From Mercurialis annua (lineage: Eukaryota > Streptophyta > Magnoliopsida > Malpighiales > Euphorbiaceae): a stretch of DNA of 64,000 nucleotides. The stretch covers positions 73,158,653 through 73,222,652 of the forward strand of contig NC_065572.1 in the NCBI RefSeq assembly GCF_937616625.2, given 5' to 3'. Below are positions 48,074-60,600 of this stretch, in pieces. Made by a program: the position numbers and the translations under genes. The first letter of the stretch is position 1, and each line of letters starts with the position of its first letter. Under the pieces are notes generated by a model. It made no database searches. It saw nothing but the letters and a program-made list of their open reading frames with translations, and was not told the origin of the DNA.

Positions 48074-49359
48074 CGGTTAATTTATATGTAACTTATAAAA
48101 TATATATTAAATTTTATTTATAAATATTTATTTTTTAATTTAAAAAAATTGAAATAATTTTTTTTAATTGGAAACTCCATTTATATTTGAGTAAAAAAAT
48201 CAATTGTATTCTTAAAATTGTTACTGGGGGTCAAATAACTTATTTTTAAGTATTTTAATCAATTAAGAAAAATATTTTCATATTTTTTAAATTTGTTTAT
48301 GTTATATAATTTTATTTTAAATAAATTGAAAAATAAAAATATTATACTTTTTTTTTGAGGAAATAAAAATATTATACTTAATCGACCGAAATGGGCTGAA
48401 AGTGAGTGATTGGATGAAGATTCACGAGTTGAAGGACCAGATTGATTTTTCTATTTGATTATATTCTGTAATTGATGGAAAAGAAGAAAATAATTACCAA
48501 ATAGTTCATCATAAATAATTAGAATATAAATAAACTAATTAAAAAAAGAAAGGAAGAAAAAAGTAGGAAATAGGAGGAATCAGAATTCACGTGTTAAAGA
48601 GGGGATGCCGGTCATAAAGGGACAGATGGTCCTGATATAAAAGGGGCCCACAAGTGGACCTGAAAATCCTACAAACAAAATCTCCTATTATTTTTGTGTT
48701 GTCCTTCTTTACTTTCTCCTTATTAAATGCTAACTTTGTTTTCTTCTGTCTTCGCTTGTGGGCTCCACCTCTTACTTCCCTAACTTTGATATTCATATCA
48801 TTTAATGCCATTTTTTAAATTAAACATTTTTTATTTTATTATGAATAAATAAATTAGTTGGCCAATTTTGAAGGTTGAAAGGCTTGAATGGAAATATGAG
48901 TATGACAAGTTTGGGCATATTTTTCTATGGAGGTAAGGTAAGTACTATTATTGGAGTCTTGTTATATTCTCAATTCAATGTCACCTTCTTTCGAATTGAC
49001 CCATGATCGCAAATTTTTGGAATTTATTTCTCGAAACATCTTTCTCTTTTATTACAATTCATATTTATCCATTCTTTATTTGAATTTTCAATAAGAATCA
49101 AATCATTCTTATACCAGTTTTTAAAAAATAGAACACTCCATCCATATAAAAATTCATGTATAAATTGTTCGAAATTTATAACTTTTTAAGTATTATAATA
49201 GATTAAATGCCTTTATTTAATATTTTCACAATTTATTTTTTATTTTTACGTATACTAATAAGTATGGACTAATATCGATAATTTTTTCTAAAGAAATTAG
49301 TTATAATAAATTATAATTTACTAATTAGAATATATTAAATATATTGTTTAGAATATTAA
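44336..49359. other. Long AT-rich gene-free spacer
   Basis: No gene supported. Open frames at 45558-45746, 46723-46998 and 48587-48811 are short, AT-driven and match no family I recognise. A CA/TG-poor segment at 46220-46590 has GCCGGTTCAACC and CGGCTTCAACC words suggesting a decayed MITE. Confidence 0.35.
48020..48070. repeat. (AT)n microsatellite
   Basis: About 25 uninterrupted AT units. Confidence 0.95.
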
Positions 49360-49368
49360 AAAAAATTA

Positions 49369-49737
49369 GGATGAGTTCTTAAAAAATCACGAACTTTACA
49401 CGAAGTTCCATTTTAATCATGACCTTTAAAAGTTGTCATTTAAAGGTACGAACTTTCATTTTATTTCAAATCTATCACCAAAGTAAAATTCAGTGTATTT
49501 TATCTCACTAAAAATTCCTAATCCTAGATACTCTAACCGAAAGATAATAAGATTTGATGTCGACTAATAACTTGGGTCTTTCATTAATGATTTAGTGAAG
49601 AATTTAGTCAATAAAAATACACTGAAATGATGAATTTAAAACAAAATGAAAGTTCGTGCCTTTAAATGGAAACATTTAAAGGTCATGATTAAAATGAAAC
49701 TTCTTGTAAAGTTCGTGATTTTTTTAGGAATTAACCC
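49369..49737. mobile_element. Long-TIR MITE (MULE-like), GGGTTAATTCC family
   Basis: 369 bp with a perfect 9-bp target duplication AAAAAATTA (49360-49368, 49738-49746). The two arms are inverted repeats of about 110 bp each: TCACGAACTTTACACGAAGT on the left against TCACGAACTTTACAAGAAGT on the reverse-complemented right, then TTTTAATCATGACCTTTAAA on both. The right end, GGGTTAATTCCT, is the same as the ends of the element at 17763-18143. Non-coding; a transcript would fold into a long hairpin. Confidence 0.85.
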
Positions 49738-49746
49738 AAAAAATTA

Positions 49747-51312
49747 TAATGCATTACTGATAGTTTTATTTATGTGTAAATTTAAAAGTGCCATTTTTTT
49801 ATATTGGACGGAAGACTGTAAAACAATATAATTATTGTTCAGATTAAAATCTTCGATTGAATTTGACATGTTATGTTCAATTAATTTATATTATTTTATA
49901 AAAATAAAAAAATATTTTATTTTATATGTAAGAAAATATAAATTAATTGCAAGTATATAGATTAATTTAAACTCTTTTAATTTATATTATTTATTTATAC
50001 AAAAATATAAATTGATTGTAAATTATATAATATATTAAATAAATTGAGAAGATTCTAATTTTAGATTTAGTATCATCCACTAAAACTAATTAAATTATCA
50101 AATAAGCTTACGATAATGTAAATATCAAATGTAATATTCATGCAATACAATTACTTTATAAAAAATAATAAAAGCAAACAAAAATATGAAACTTTCTAAT
50201 CAATAATGTCATTTTATTTGGAAAAATATAAAAGATACAAAGAACAAACACGTCAACATTTTAATCAAAGCATAGGAGAAAGTTAAACGTGGCCCTCCCT
50301 TTCTCATTTTTCATTACAAGACAATCCTAAAAGTTATCTAAACATTTGTGGATTTGTCTTAGCCGTGGCTCAGCATAAATCAATAAAATTCTGAATCAAA
50401 CACGTATTTTTACCTTTAAGGCTCGGAAAATGATAGAGTATGGGTAGGACTCATATCAATCAGAGGGTCCATTCCTATCTCGTCCGTTGATTATGTTTAC
50501 TAATTTCTAGAAAGTTCCTTATCATTGACTCTTCTTATCGTATTTTATGGATCAGAGTGCTTGGCGCCTTTATCATTTCCTTGATTCGTGTCATATTTAT
50601 ACTTACATAGTAACTTTTATTATTGTTACTTTTACTATCTACTCCTAGAGTAATTTTATGGAGTTGTTGATAAATACGTTACACCTCCTAACCCTAGATA
50701 ATCATAGGCATGCCTTGTTTTGAACTAAAATATCAGAAATAGACATATATTTGACCCTATTTTTATAAAATTTAATTTAGATTATTTATGTATTTATTAT
50801 AATTCAAATTGTTATATTTTTATTTTAATAAAAAATTAAATTATTTTAATTTTAATTTTTAAATGTATATTTTTTAATTTGATTCAAAGTAACTTCAACC
50901 TATTCACTAATCAGATAAAAAATTAAAATATTTTAATTTATTTTTTAAAATTTAATTTAGACAAGGAGCTTTAAAATTCTTTTAAAAGTTAAAGATCTAA
51001 TAATTAAATATTTAAATCCATATACATATTTTAATATATATTTCATACTTTGAACTAAAAAATGACTTATCTTTTATTAGAAATAAATATATATGCATTT
51101 CTCATTTAAAGTAATAGTATGCATATGTAAAGTCTAAAATAAAAATATAAGAATAGTACAGAATCAAACGTCAATTTTTATATAATATATTGGGCATGAT
51201 AAATTGGACTTTTTCACAAAAAATGTGTCTACTTTACAAATCACGAGTCCATAGTGTTATAATGATTATAGTAAAGTGATTAAAATAAAAGAAGATAATA
51301 ATATTACCCATG
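49747..51312. other. AT-rich spacer
   Basis: No gene seen. Nothing recognisable apart from AT-rich simple sequence. Confidence 0.35.
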
Positions 51313-51320
51313 GTGATAAC

Positions 51321-51549
51321 TAGGGCTGTGCGTTCGGTTAGTTCGGTCTGTTCGGTCACCGAACCGAACAAACCGAACACCGAAGTTTGTTAAAAATCAC
51401 AAACCGAACCGAACCGAAAACCGAACACCAAACTTTTACCTAATTACAAACCGAACCGAACCATAGTCACCAAATAACCGAACCGTAATTGTAATTTCGG
51501 TTTGGTTCGGTGAAACGGTTCGGTTTGGTTCGGTTTTTGCACAGCCCTA
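51321..51549. mobile_element. hAT MITE
   Basis: 229 bp with a perfect 8-bp target duplication GTGATAAC (51313-51320, 51550-51557). Both ends read TAGGGCTGTGC (11 bp). The interior is made almost entirely of CGGTTCGGT / ACCGAACCGAAC words in both orientations. The subterminal words are like those of the larger hAT element at 1571-6268, but the termini differ (GGGCTGTGC against GGGCAGA), so it belongs to a different family. Confidence 0.9.
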
Positions 51550-51749
51550 GTGATAACAATGATGATGAGAATTGTGATTTTGGTAGTTGTTGGCTGGTTA
51601 TGCTACTTTAATCAGATTAGATTAATGATAAAAATAATACAATTCAAATCTCTTTCATGTTATTTTTAGTACACTTTATATTATACTAATAGAAAATGGT
51701 GATGCCATCACTTTATTTAAATAGTATTTAATTTTATTGACAATGACAA

Positions 51750-52640
51750 AAGAGAGACAGAAAAAGTAACGTGCTAAAGACGGGCCTTCTTCAATTCAAT
51801 TCAACCATCAATATGTTCCATCGCCACCACTACGCACCGCCTCGCTATTTTCAATAAACTTACACGCTAACCTGCGCCACCAGTTGAAGATACCGTCGTC
51901 ATCTTTGTCATCATATCACCTTATTTATTTTTGAATATTATTGATAACGACGTCGTATTGAATACGCTAAAAAAAATGATGATGCACAAGATACGGTATT
52001 GCCATGACTGGCTTTACTTTTTAAAATTTTGGTTGTTTTAGGTGTTATCTATTTCATCTTTTTCTTGCCTGTTTTGGCGGGCCTATTCAACCACCCATTT
52101 TAATCTATCTTTGAAACTTAAAAAAATATTTTAGAAATTTGAAGAGGAATAAAAAAAAGGAAAAAAACAAGAAGAAAAAGGCGTAGATTTACAGAACTCC
52201 TCGTTCTGCACTAAACACACCCTATCAGTCTCTGTGAATGACCGCATCACCAGAAAAGAGGGGAAAAAATAGTATTAAAATTAAAGATAAAAGCAAAAAT
52301 TGTGGGTTTAGGTGTGCGCACGAGAGAGAAACAAACACAGTTCAGTGGCACTACTGCTTGTAACAGCGACATTTGCGCGCGTCCTACGTGTCAGCTTTTG
52401 CCTCACACCTGTCGCTTTTTAACTTCTCGTTGACTCCTCGCTGCACGCATCTCTCGTGAATTGCACGCTCCTTCAACTCGCCGGTGTTATTGCTTCTGCT
52501 GCCTATCTGTTTAGATGGGTCCCACGTGGCAATAAGCCACGCTCCCCACTTTCACGTCTTTTTGGCTTTGCTTTCAAGCCCCGAGGCGCAGAAGGTCCCC
52601 AAAATTAACCTCGTCTACTTGCACTCAACCCAATTTCTGC
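51750..52640. other. GC-richer non-coding segment with ACGTG motifs
   Basis: Markedly less AT-rich than its surroundings, with CCTACGTGTCAGC (52382), CCCACGTGGCAATAAGCCAC (52520-52539) and a CT/GA-rich flank. No sustained frame in either direction. It looks like a promoter or leader region, but no gene follows on either side within reach; it may belong to a lost or non-coding transcription unit. Confidence 0.35.
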
Positions 52641-53122
52641 TAACATGAGCCTCCTTATCCATAAATAAAATTATCTCACAATAAACATAAAATATGCATA
52701 TAATACGATTGAATATTTAAATTCACACCATGGCTGCAAACATTGCTTGCATAATCGCATTAATAATCCACCGGTGAGCTCGGTAGCACGGACATGAATA
52801 TGGAACACTTCAATGCGGATATGGAAATTCTCTGTGTCAAATAATAAAATTTTATATTTTAATTACATTTAAAACGTCAAATTGGCAGGTTTACGAAAAC
52901 GTATCCAGAACATCAACCGTCCGACATAATGAGATTTTGTATTCAATACGTATTCTGAACGTCAAATGTCCGACTTGTTTGTATCGTCTTAACGGATGAA
53001 TGGAGTAAAAATGAACAAAATTAAAGATGAAATAATGAAATTGAACAAGAAGAAGATATAATAAAATGAACATAATAATTTTGTTGTTCTGGAAAGTTAA
53101 ACTCAGAATTTGGCGTCATGTA

Positions 53123-54392
53123 TCATGACATGTTTACATGGAAACTGGCATTTTTGGTGGCTTTACAGATGGGGCAAGTATTGAGACTTGACCCACAAAC
53201 AGTACACAAGCAAAGATGCCTGCACGGCAATAGTAACACACACGACTCTTCTTTTCTACAGTTTCTGCACATCCTACTGTTATTACTCGACCCACCACCT
53301 GTCTCCTTATCCTGCGCCCTTCCCACTAAAGTACACATCTCCGATGACCCAATCTTCTCCCTTTCCTGCCCCTCATCGCTGCTGCCGCAGCACGACTGCG
53401 CATCGTCCATCTCCGCCGCCGCTTCGTCGAATACACCGTAACCGGTGCGCTCGTGCGACGTAAGGATTTGTTCAAGATTTGTCCGTAGAGCATTGGCTGT
53501 TGCTTCGTTTGTTTGTGCTAAATCTCGCCATATTTGATTCTCAATGCACAGAGACTTAACTTTCTCCTCGAGCGCCCAATTTAACTTCCCCATTTTTTCA
53601 ATTTCGTCCTCTTTTGCCCTTAATCTTTTTAACATCCCTTCTTCAATCGCCTCTATAATTCTCCTCGCTTGCCTTTTTCTCCTCTCTTCTAACTCCATTC
53701 TCACTTTTTCCATCTAAATAAATAAAAAAATCAAAATCAGTTCGAATTTCTCGTTCATATAATAAAATGACGGACTCATATTTAACTTGAAAAAATAGAT
53801 AACTTACGTGTTGAGAAATAAGATGGTCGACGTCAATTTGCTGCTGGTGAATCTGTTGGGAGATGTCTTGCCCCAAGAACGAGTAAGGAGAAGAAATTTT
53901 GTTGTTAGGCTGTGGAATTGGGTATGAAATCAGCGGATTGATCGAGTCTCTCGACCGTTTTCTTGACATGGGAACGTTAATATTGTAGGATAAACCGCTT
54001 TCTGATTTGATTTGATTTTTCTGCGGGATTGAATCTGTAATCACGGAATTGTACATCGGAAGCAGAGTCTCCGTCGTTGATGTGGTGGCGGATAGCGGAA
54101 GACGGTAACCCATCTGGGTACTGTAAATATTTGTGTTTCCTTCAAGTTGGTTCACTAATTCCCTGCAAAAGAATCAAATACAATGAGATGTTGCACTAAA
54201 ATAATAACAAATGCGTACAGTTCAAATAGTATAAACGTTTAGGTTGTGGATTCTATTCTTTCCACAAAGCGTTTTTGTTTTCAATTATCAAAAAAAATGA
54301 GAGGAAGATTAAAAGGGCCGGCTACAATCTACATACCGGTTGCCTAAAAGTTGACGAGGGAATAGATTGAGATGCTGAGCTTCAACAGCCAT
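53123..54392 (-). CDS. BOI-like RING E3 ubiquitin ligase
   Basis: Three exons on the minus strand, 54392-54337, 54162-53808 and 53713-53123, with GT-AG introns and closed phases, give 333 residues. The N-terminus MAVEAQHLNLFPRQLLGNRE is typical of the BOI/BRG family (Botrytis susceptible1 interactor and relatives). A Ser-rich variable region with a basic SRKRSRD motif is followed by a coiled coil with the family's ENQIWRDLAQTNEATANALR (WRD) region near residue 195. A C-terminal C3HC4 RING follows: C286, C289, C301, H303, C307, C310, C317, C320. Family members ubiquitinate MYB factors or bind DELLA proteins and act in stress and cell-death control. Which BOI/BRG paralogue it is cannot be told. 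Confidence 0.92.
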
Positions 54393-55440
54393 GTTCAACA
54401 AAGAGAATTTACGAAAGAAAATCGATTCTGGTTCAAGAATTGGTGCTTGGTCTCTATATAAGAGGCTTCTGTTATGGTTACTTGGCCAGTAGTAATTGGT
54501 TTTGAGAGAGAGTTCTTGTTTTTAAGAGGGGAGGGGAGGAGAAGAGAACAATGAGATTAAATATTTAAATGAAACAAAAGAGGGGCATGCAATAGATGTG
54601 GCAAGGCTGGATGGTGGGGTTTATTTAGGGTTTGGTTTGGGGCTGGAGAGAGAAAAAAATCATTAAAAAAAGCTAGTGAGAGAAAGTAAATCAAATCATA
54701 ACATAAATATTTGTTTTAAAGAGAGAAAAAAAAGGGTGGATATAGATGAATGAAGATGGGGAGAGAGAGAGAGAGAGATTTGTTTTTTGTTGGTTTGTTT
54801 TCTTTTGTCTATTTTAGGATTCGGTTACCAGAAAAACCCCATCTTCCTACTTGACTCCAATTCCACAACAAACAAAAAGATTACGTAATTTCCTCTCTTT
54901 TCTAGGGTCATTTCCGGTATTTTTGGCGTTTTATGGTAATTTAATTTTACCAAGTTTATAAAAATCAAATTTAAAAAATAGGGAGATTTTATTATAGTAA
55001 CTGACAATGAGAAAGGGTATCTGCCACGTAATAACCTGCCGACTGGTGCCTGCTGAGTAAAGCCACGTAGACATAATAAACATCATGAGAGGGTTGAGGT
55101 TGGGTCCGGTTTAACACGTGTGGGACAGGGTAGTAGGAGGAAGTCTCCTGAGTGAGAGAGGACAAAAAAAGAGTGGGGTCCAGGGCAAGTGGCCAGCGTG
55201 GCAAGGTGTAGGGCCCAGAAAAGATTGGATTGTTGTCAAGGAAAAAGGAGACTAAGGGTAAGCGGCCGTTGGGAAAAGGTAAGGTGTACCCAGTGAGGTT
55301 CATTTTGGCAGTTTTCTTTTTATTTTTTTTACTTTTTTGATTTCTTTTTCTGATTTAAGACACGTTAATTCATGCTGGTCGCATGGGAAACGCTTGCGCA
55401 GGTTTGGCTTTGTCTGTGACACGTGTCCTTTTCTGAAGAG
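54393..55440 (-). promoter_or_regulatory. Promoter region of the BOI-like gene
   Basis: Upstream of the minus-strand ATG are a GA microsatellite (54761-54778; GAGA-type element), the G-box/ABRE ACACGTGT at 55114-55121, the palindrome GACACGTGTC at 55418-55427, and single CCACGT motifs near 55024 and 55062. Such ACGT cores are bound by bZIP factors in ABA and stress responses. Confidence 0.5.
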
Positions 55441-55928
55441 CTTTTGGACTATTTCTCTTTTCACCCTGATTTTTCTGTTTTCCTTACGATTTTATCCAGA
55501 TATTATGAATTTACAATAGTGAATGAGGTAATCTTACGTTTTACGGTAAACAGGATTTGTATAACAGTGGGATATGTATTGGTTAATCGATACACAAATT
55601 TAATTTATAAGCCGGTTTATAATACTTAAATTTCTGAAATTAATAATATAATTGTCAAATATAAATTGATTTACTATTAAAACGGGTTAGATTTTTGATT
55701 TTAACATTTTACAAATATAACATCAACAAATCGAAAATTTATAGGAAAAAAATAGGTATAGAAACTAGTAGAATTTAAGTCTATTTAATTGTTTGACAAA
55801 TAAAATAATGTCATAGAAATTCAAACTATTTCCTAAAAATAGGATGCAAAATAAAATTTCCTTTGTATGTTTTTTATTTAGATTTTACATAAATGTATTT
55901 GATTCTAAACATAATAAAAAAGTATCTA

Positions 55929-56008
<80 letters not shown>

Positions 56009-57089
56009 TTTATAAACTTCAAATCTTAAATCTAGACTGTAACTATAAAATTTAAAAAATTCAAATTTAAATCTAAATTTTATGACCTAAACCACATTTT
56101 TGATCAAACTTTTCAATTTCGGATGAGTTAATTGGTTTGATCGATTTTTTTCTCACCCCTACATTGTATGCTTCAGTTTAATAATTTTGTAATGCAGCTA
56201 ATTTAACTTTAACACATATTATGCATTGTAAATATAGACTTGAAAAAATAAATTTTTAAAAAATCATTTACTTAGAAAGAGGAATTGGACACTAAGCTGG
56301 CAGGCAGACATTTCTTATAAATTTAGCAGCATTCATTTTCAATGTTGTGGAAAATTGAATCTATTTGACCCCTGAATTTGCCTTTAGAACAAATAATGTT
56401 GAAATTCTTGCTTGGCGAAAATACAATATTTCCCAGGCTGAATCAATTTTCACATCTTTGACAGAAAAAATGATTTCCCATTCAAAACCAAGTTTCATGG
56501 CAAATGAGAATTCTAATTTCTAAGTTGTACTTAACACATTTGACTAAACATTTATGATAAGGCATTCAACATAAATCCCAACTTTTTAAAATTATCTAAT
56601 TTAATCCTATAAATCTGTCATTTCTGATGTGTTTTCTATATGCACGTTATTTACAATGTTTGACAACTTACATACTATAAAATAAATTAATCAAGCAATT
56701 AATTTATTTCTTAAAATTTAAGAAAGCAACTAACAAGAATGCATATATATCTAGATGAATCCAAAGATAAGAATTGAAGAAATTGATTTATGAGTTGAAT
56801 AAAAGTTGTGGTATCCAAATTGGACCATACTGCCTTAAAAGTGTTGCAAAGTTCATGAACAGAGGCTGTTGTGCCTACACAAATCAAGATGTCTGTGAAC
56901 ACATTTATGGCAATGTATATTCATAATCATCTGTCAATTTTTGTGCCTTGCTGGGCAAATGCTCCACCCAATGTATCTCATTTTCACCTCTATTTCATCT
57001 CTCATTTATTTATCTTTACTATAAATCTATATAAAAATAATATGCTACTGAATTTATACAATTCGATTTAATTAATTGGATATGTAATT
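55441..57089. other. AT-rich spacer
   Basis: No gene. Contains the (AT)n microsatellite at 55930-56006. The rest is unremarkable up to the start of the retrotransposon LTR. Confidence 0.4.
55930..56006. repeat. (AT)n microsatellite
   Basis: About 38 AT units in a row. Confidence 0.95.
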
Positions 57090-57547
57090 TGATACCGACC
57101 TAATAATATTCGAACTCCAGGCATCGCCTAACAAATGCTATGCTCGCCCAACGGGTCTCCAAATCTCCCATCGCCCATGTCTGTCTCGGGCGGACTCCTC
57201 CAGGTCTGCCATCCAGGCGACCTCATCCACTCTGTTTCCTGACACCCACTACCCGGGATAATCGGGAACGTGCCTTCACCATTATCAATAATCGTGGGAC
57301 AAACCCACGATTTACCAGATAACCACCGCCTTAAAATCATTATAAAAGGAAGCCACTGAATGCCGAGAAGGGTAAGCACAAATCAGACTTAAATACTCTT
57401 ACACTCATTTACCTACCAAAAAACCCTCTCTGACTTAAGCATCGGAGTGGCTTTCAGGCTGAGCAAGCCTGAGGTCCTTTGAGCTTATATTTGTTACTTG
57501 TGCAGGAAAAGCAGTACAGGCGACCCTTGGAAGATCGACCTGTATCA
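57090..57547 (+). mobile_element. 5' LTR of the Tat-type retrotransposon
   Basis: Probable limits TGATACC at 57090 and ATCA at 57547, both provisional because the 3' LTR is outside the window. Internal signals: the TATA box ATTATAAAAGG (57339-57349), a leader with GACTTAAGCATCGGAG (57431-57446), then TTGTGCAGG. Directly after it, TTTGGTGCGGTGAACGTGGA (57548 onward) is placed like the primer-binding site of this lineage (usual form TTTGGCGCCGTCTGTGG). Confidence 0.6.
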
Positions 57548-57622
57548 TTTGGTGCGGTGAACGTGGAACTTATTAGTTTCGTCGTTCCTTTTAGATACTT
57601 TTCAGAATTCGCTTTTTCAAGA

Positions 57623-60600
57623 ATGGATCCCCCAGGAGATAATACTCTACCAGCCACCAACCGAGAAGACAGGGAAACAGAACCACCGGCCCTAAACCTG
57701 TTTCCCCCAACCAGCGAAGAAGGAGAAACCAGCGACCCCCTGGCAATAAGACAGACGATACCTCCGATAGCCATAGCACCTGATGGAGAGCCAATCAACA
57801 ACCAAGCAATGTTCAAGGCTTTCCTAGAAATCACCAGTCTACTCAAAGACATCAAACAGAGTATCTCGTTAAAACCGCCAGAGCAGGGATCAGCAAAATC
57901 ACCAGTACAGAAGTTAACGTCAACCATGGACAAGGGAAAAGAACCGATGCGAGAGGAAGATGCCCCTGAAAATTCCACACGGAAACAAAATGCCCCCATC
58001 ATAATTCCAGACGAAGAACGTTGGATGGATGAACAACACACCCTCAAAGGCGGAGAAGAGCATCTGGAGGAAAAAGTCCGTCAAGTCATGAGCAGGCTTG
58101 GAATAAGATGTGAAGACGTGGACATCTCTCTTCGAAGTGACTCACCACTCGCAGATTTCATCATCTCTCACGAGTTCCCTACAAAGTTCAGATACCCCCC
58201 AAATTTGGAGTCATACGATGGAACAGGCTGTCCCAAGAGCCATATTCACAAATTCCAAGCGGTGATCAATGTTCAGACAAACTTGGATCACGTACTATGC
58301 AAACTTTTTCCTACTACCTTAAAAGGTCTGGCGCAGGAATGGTACCAGAGTTTAAAGCCAGGATCAGTGCTGACGTTCAAACAATTCTCAGGACTATTCC
58401 AGGCTAGATTCGTAGCATGCATCCCTCAAAAGAAGCTATCCACAGATCTGCTGGCCATCATGCAATGGGAAGGAGAGACACTCAGGAAGTATGTAGAAAG
58501 ATTCAATAAGGAGGCGATGCAGATAGAAGACCTGAGCCAGGAGATCGCCTACACAGCATTACTCAATGGAACTACCAACTCCGACCTACGAAAGGAATTA
58601 TTGGCTAAATCGCCAAAATCATTTACCACACTGATGACCATCGCACATACACAGATCAGAGTGGATGATGGCCAGAGAGAGATAGAGAATCGCCTCGGAC
58701 GGGCAGAAGAACGAACGTTTGCAGAAAGAAGAAATGGGGACAGGTCGCCCATAGGAAAGAGGTTCGGAGAAAAAGGCAACGACCATTTCAGAAATAAAAG
58801 AAAAAAAGACGAAGATAGGCGATATACGCCCCTGAACACGACCAGAACCAACGTACTGTTTTGGGTAAAAGACAGCCGAGAGAAGGTCAGATGGCCAAGG
58901 AAGATGAACGCTGCGTCAGCCAGCAAAAGAGACAATAGCAAATACTGTGAATTTCACAGAGACAACGGCCACACCACAGATGAATGCTGGCACTTGAAGG
59001 AGGAAATAGAGAAGCTGATAGAAAGGGGATCCCTTTCCCAGTTCGTAAAAAGGGACACCGAAGCCAGAGAAACGGAATCAGAAAGAAAGAAAGAGCGGAA
59101 AGAAGAAATCACCAGAAGACCCAGACCAGAGCCAGCAGGCGTGGTTAACGTAATAATGGGCGGATCGACCGGAGGAGACAGCAATACTACAAGGAAGAAA
59201 GCTGCAAGAACAGTCTACTCGGTTAGCCCGGGTGCACCGAATGCTAAGAAATTCAGAAGTGTATCTTTTTCGGAGGTCGATAGTCATGGCTTATCAGTCC
59301 CCCATGAGGACGCCCTAGTTGTCAAGGGGCGACTCAACAATTTCGAGGTTTCTCGGATGCTCGTAGACACGGGAAGTTCGGTAAACATGATTACGATGGA
59401 GGTGTTCGGCAGAATTGGACTCAAGAAAGAAAATTTGACACATGTCTCTACTCCACTAGTGGGACTAGGAGGCAAATCTGTACAGGTGGAAGGATCACTG
59501 GAAATAAGCATCCAACTGGGGGATGGAGAGATCTACAAAGAGATCCGAGCAGAATTCATGGTGGTCAATATGGATTTCGCATACAACGCAATTCTCGGAA
59601 GGCCACTCTTGCACGATACATGCGCATCCATTTGCATGAGGTACCTACTAATGAAAATCCCAACCAGAGAAGGCGATGCCGAAGTCAGAGGATGCCAAAA
59701 GTCAGCCAGAGAAGCATACTTTACAGCTCTCAGGAAAGTACATATAACTTTGCCAGTACTAACAATGGAACCTCCAGAGAAGAAGGAAAGGGCGGAGCAT
59801 TATGGGCGAACTGAGAAAATCGAATTATCCCCAGGAAAGGAGATAGAAGTGGGAGATGAGCTAGAAGAAGAAATCAAGCGATCTCTGACCGAAAACCTCA
59901 GATCGCTTGGAGACTCCTTTGCCTGGACAACAGACGAATTGATCGGAGTAGACCCGGACGTCATATGTCATCGGTTAAACATAGCGACTGACGCGAAGGC
60001 AGTGATACAAAAGAAGAGAAGGCACTCGCCCGAAAAACAACTCGCCATCGCAGAAGAGGTCGCCCGGTTAAAAGCAGCAAACGTGATCAGAGATGCCTAT
60101 TACCCGAAGTGGGTAGCAAATGTGGTGATGGTAAAAAAGTCCAATGGCACTTACCGAATGTGCGTGGACTTCACAGATCTGAATAAAGCATGTCCCAAAG
60201 ATAGTTTCCCACTTCCACACATTGATCAGTTAGTAGACTCCACAGCAGGTCACGCCCTCTATACATTCCTAGATGCCAAGGCGGGATATCACCAGATACC
60301 CATGGCACCGGAAGATCAGGAGAAGACGGCCTTCATAACGGACCAGGGATTATTTTGTTACAAGATGATGCCCTTCGGTCTGAAGAACGCAGGAGCCACA
60401 TATCAGCGGCTGGTGAACTCGATATTCAGAGATCAGATAGGAAAACACATGGAAGTTTATGTGGATGACATGATTATCAAGAGCATCCGAGCTGAAGACC
60501 ACCCAATAGATGTGAAGATAGTCCTGGAGACACTAAAGAGATACCAGCTAAAACTCAATCCGGAAAAGTGTGTATTCGGAGTACCGGCAGGCAAGTTCTT

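Noticed and set aside
48587..48811. Minus-strand 74-codon basic frame
   Set aside because: No homologous feature recognised; composition reflects A/T-rich repeats.
55844..56029. Frame with Ile-Tyr repeats
   Set aside because: Translation of the (AT)n microsatellite.
57140..57379. Short frames in both strands of the LTR
   Set aside because: Lie across LTR regulatory DNA with no family signature.
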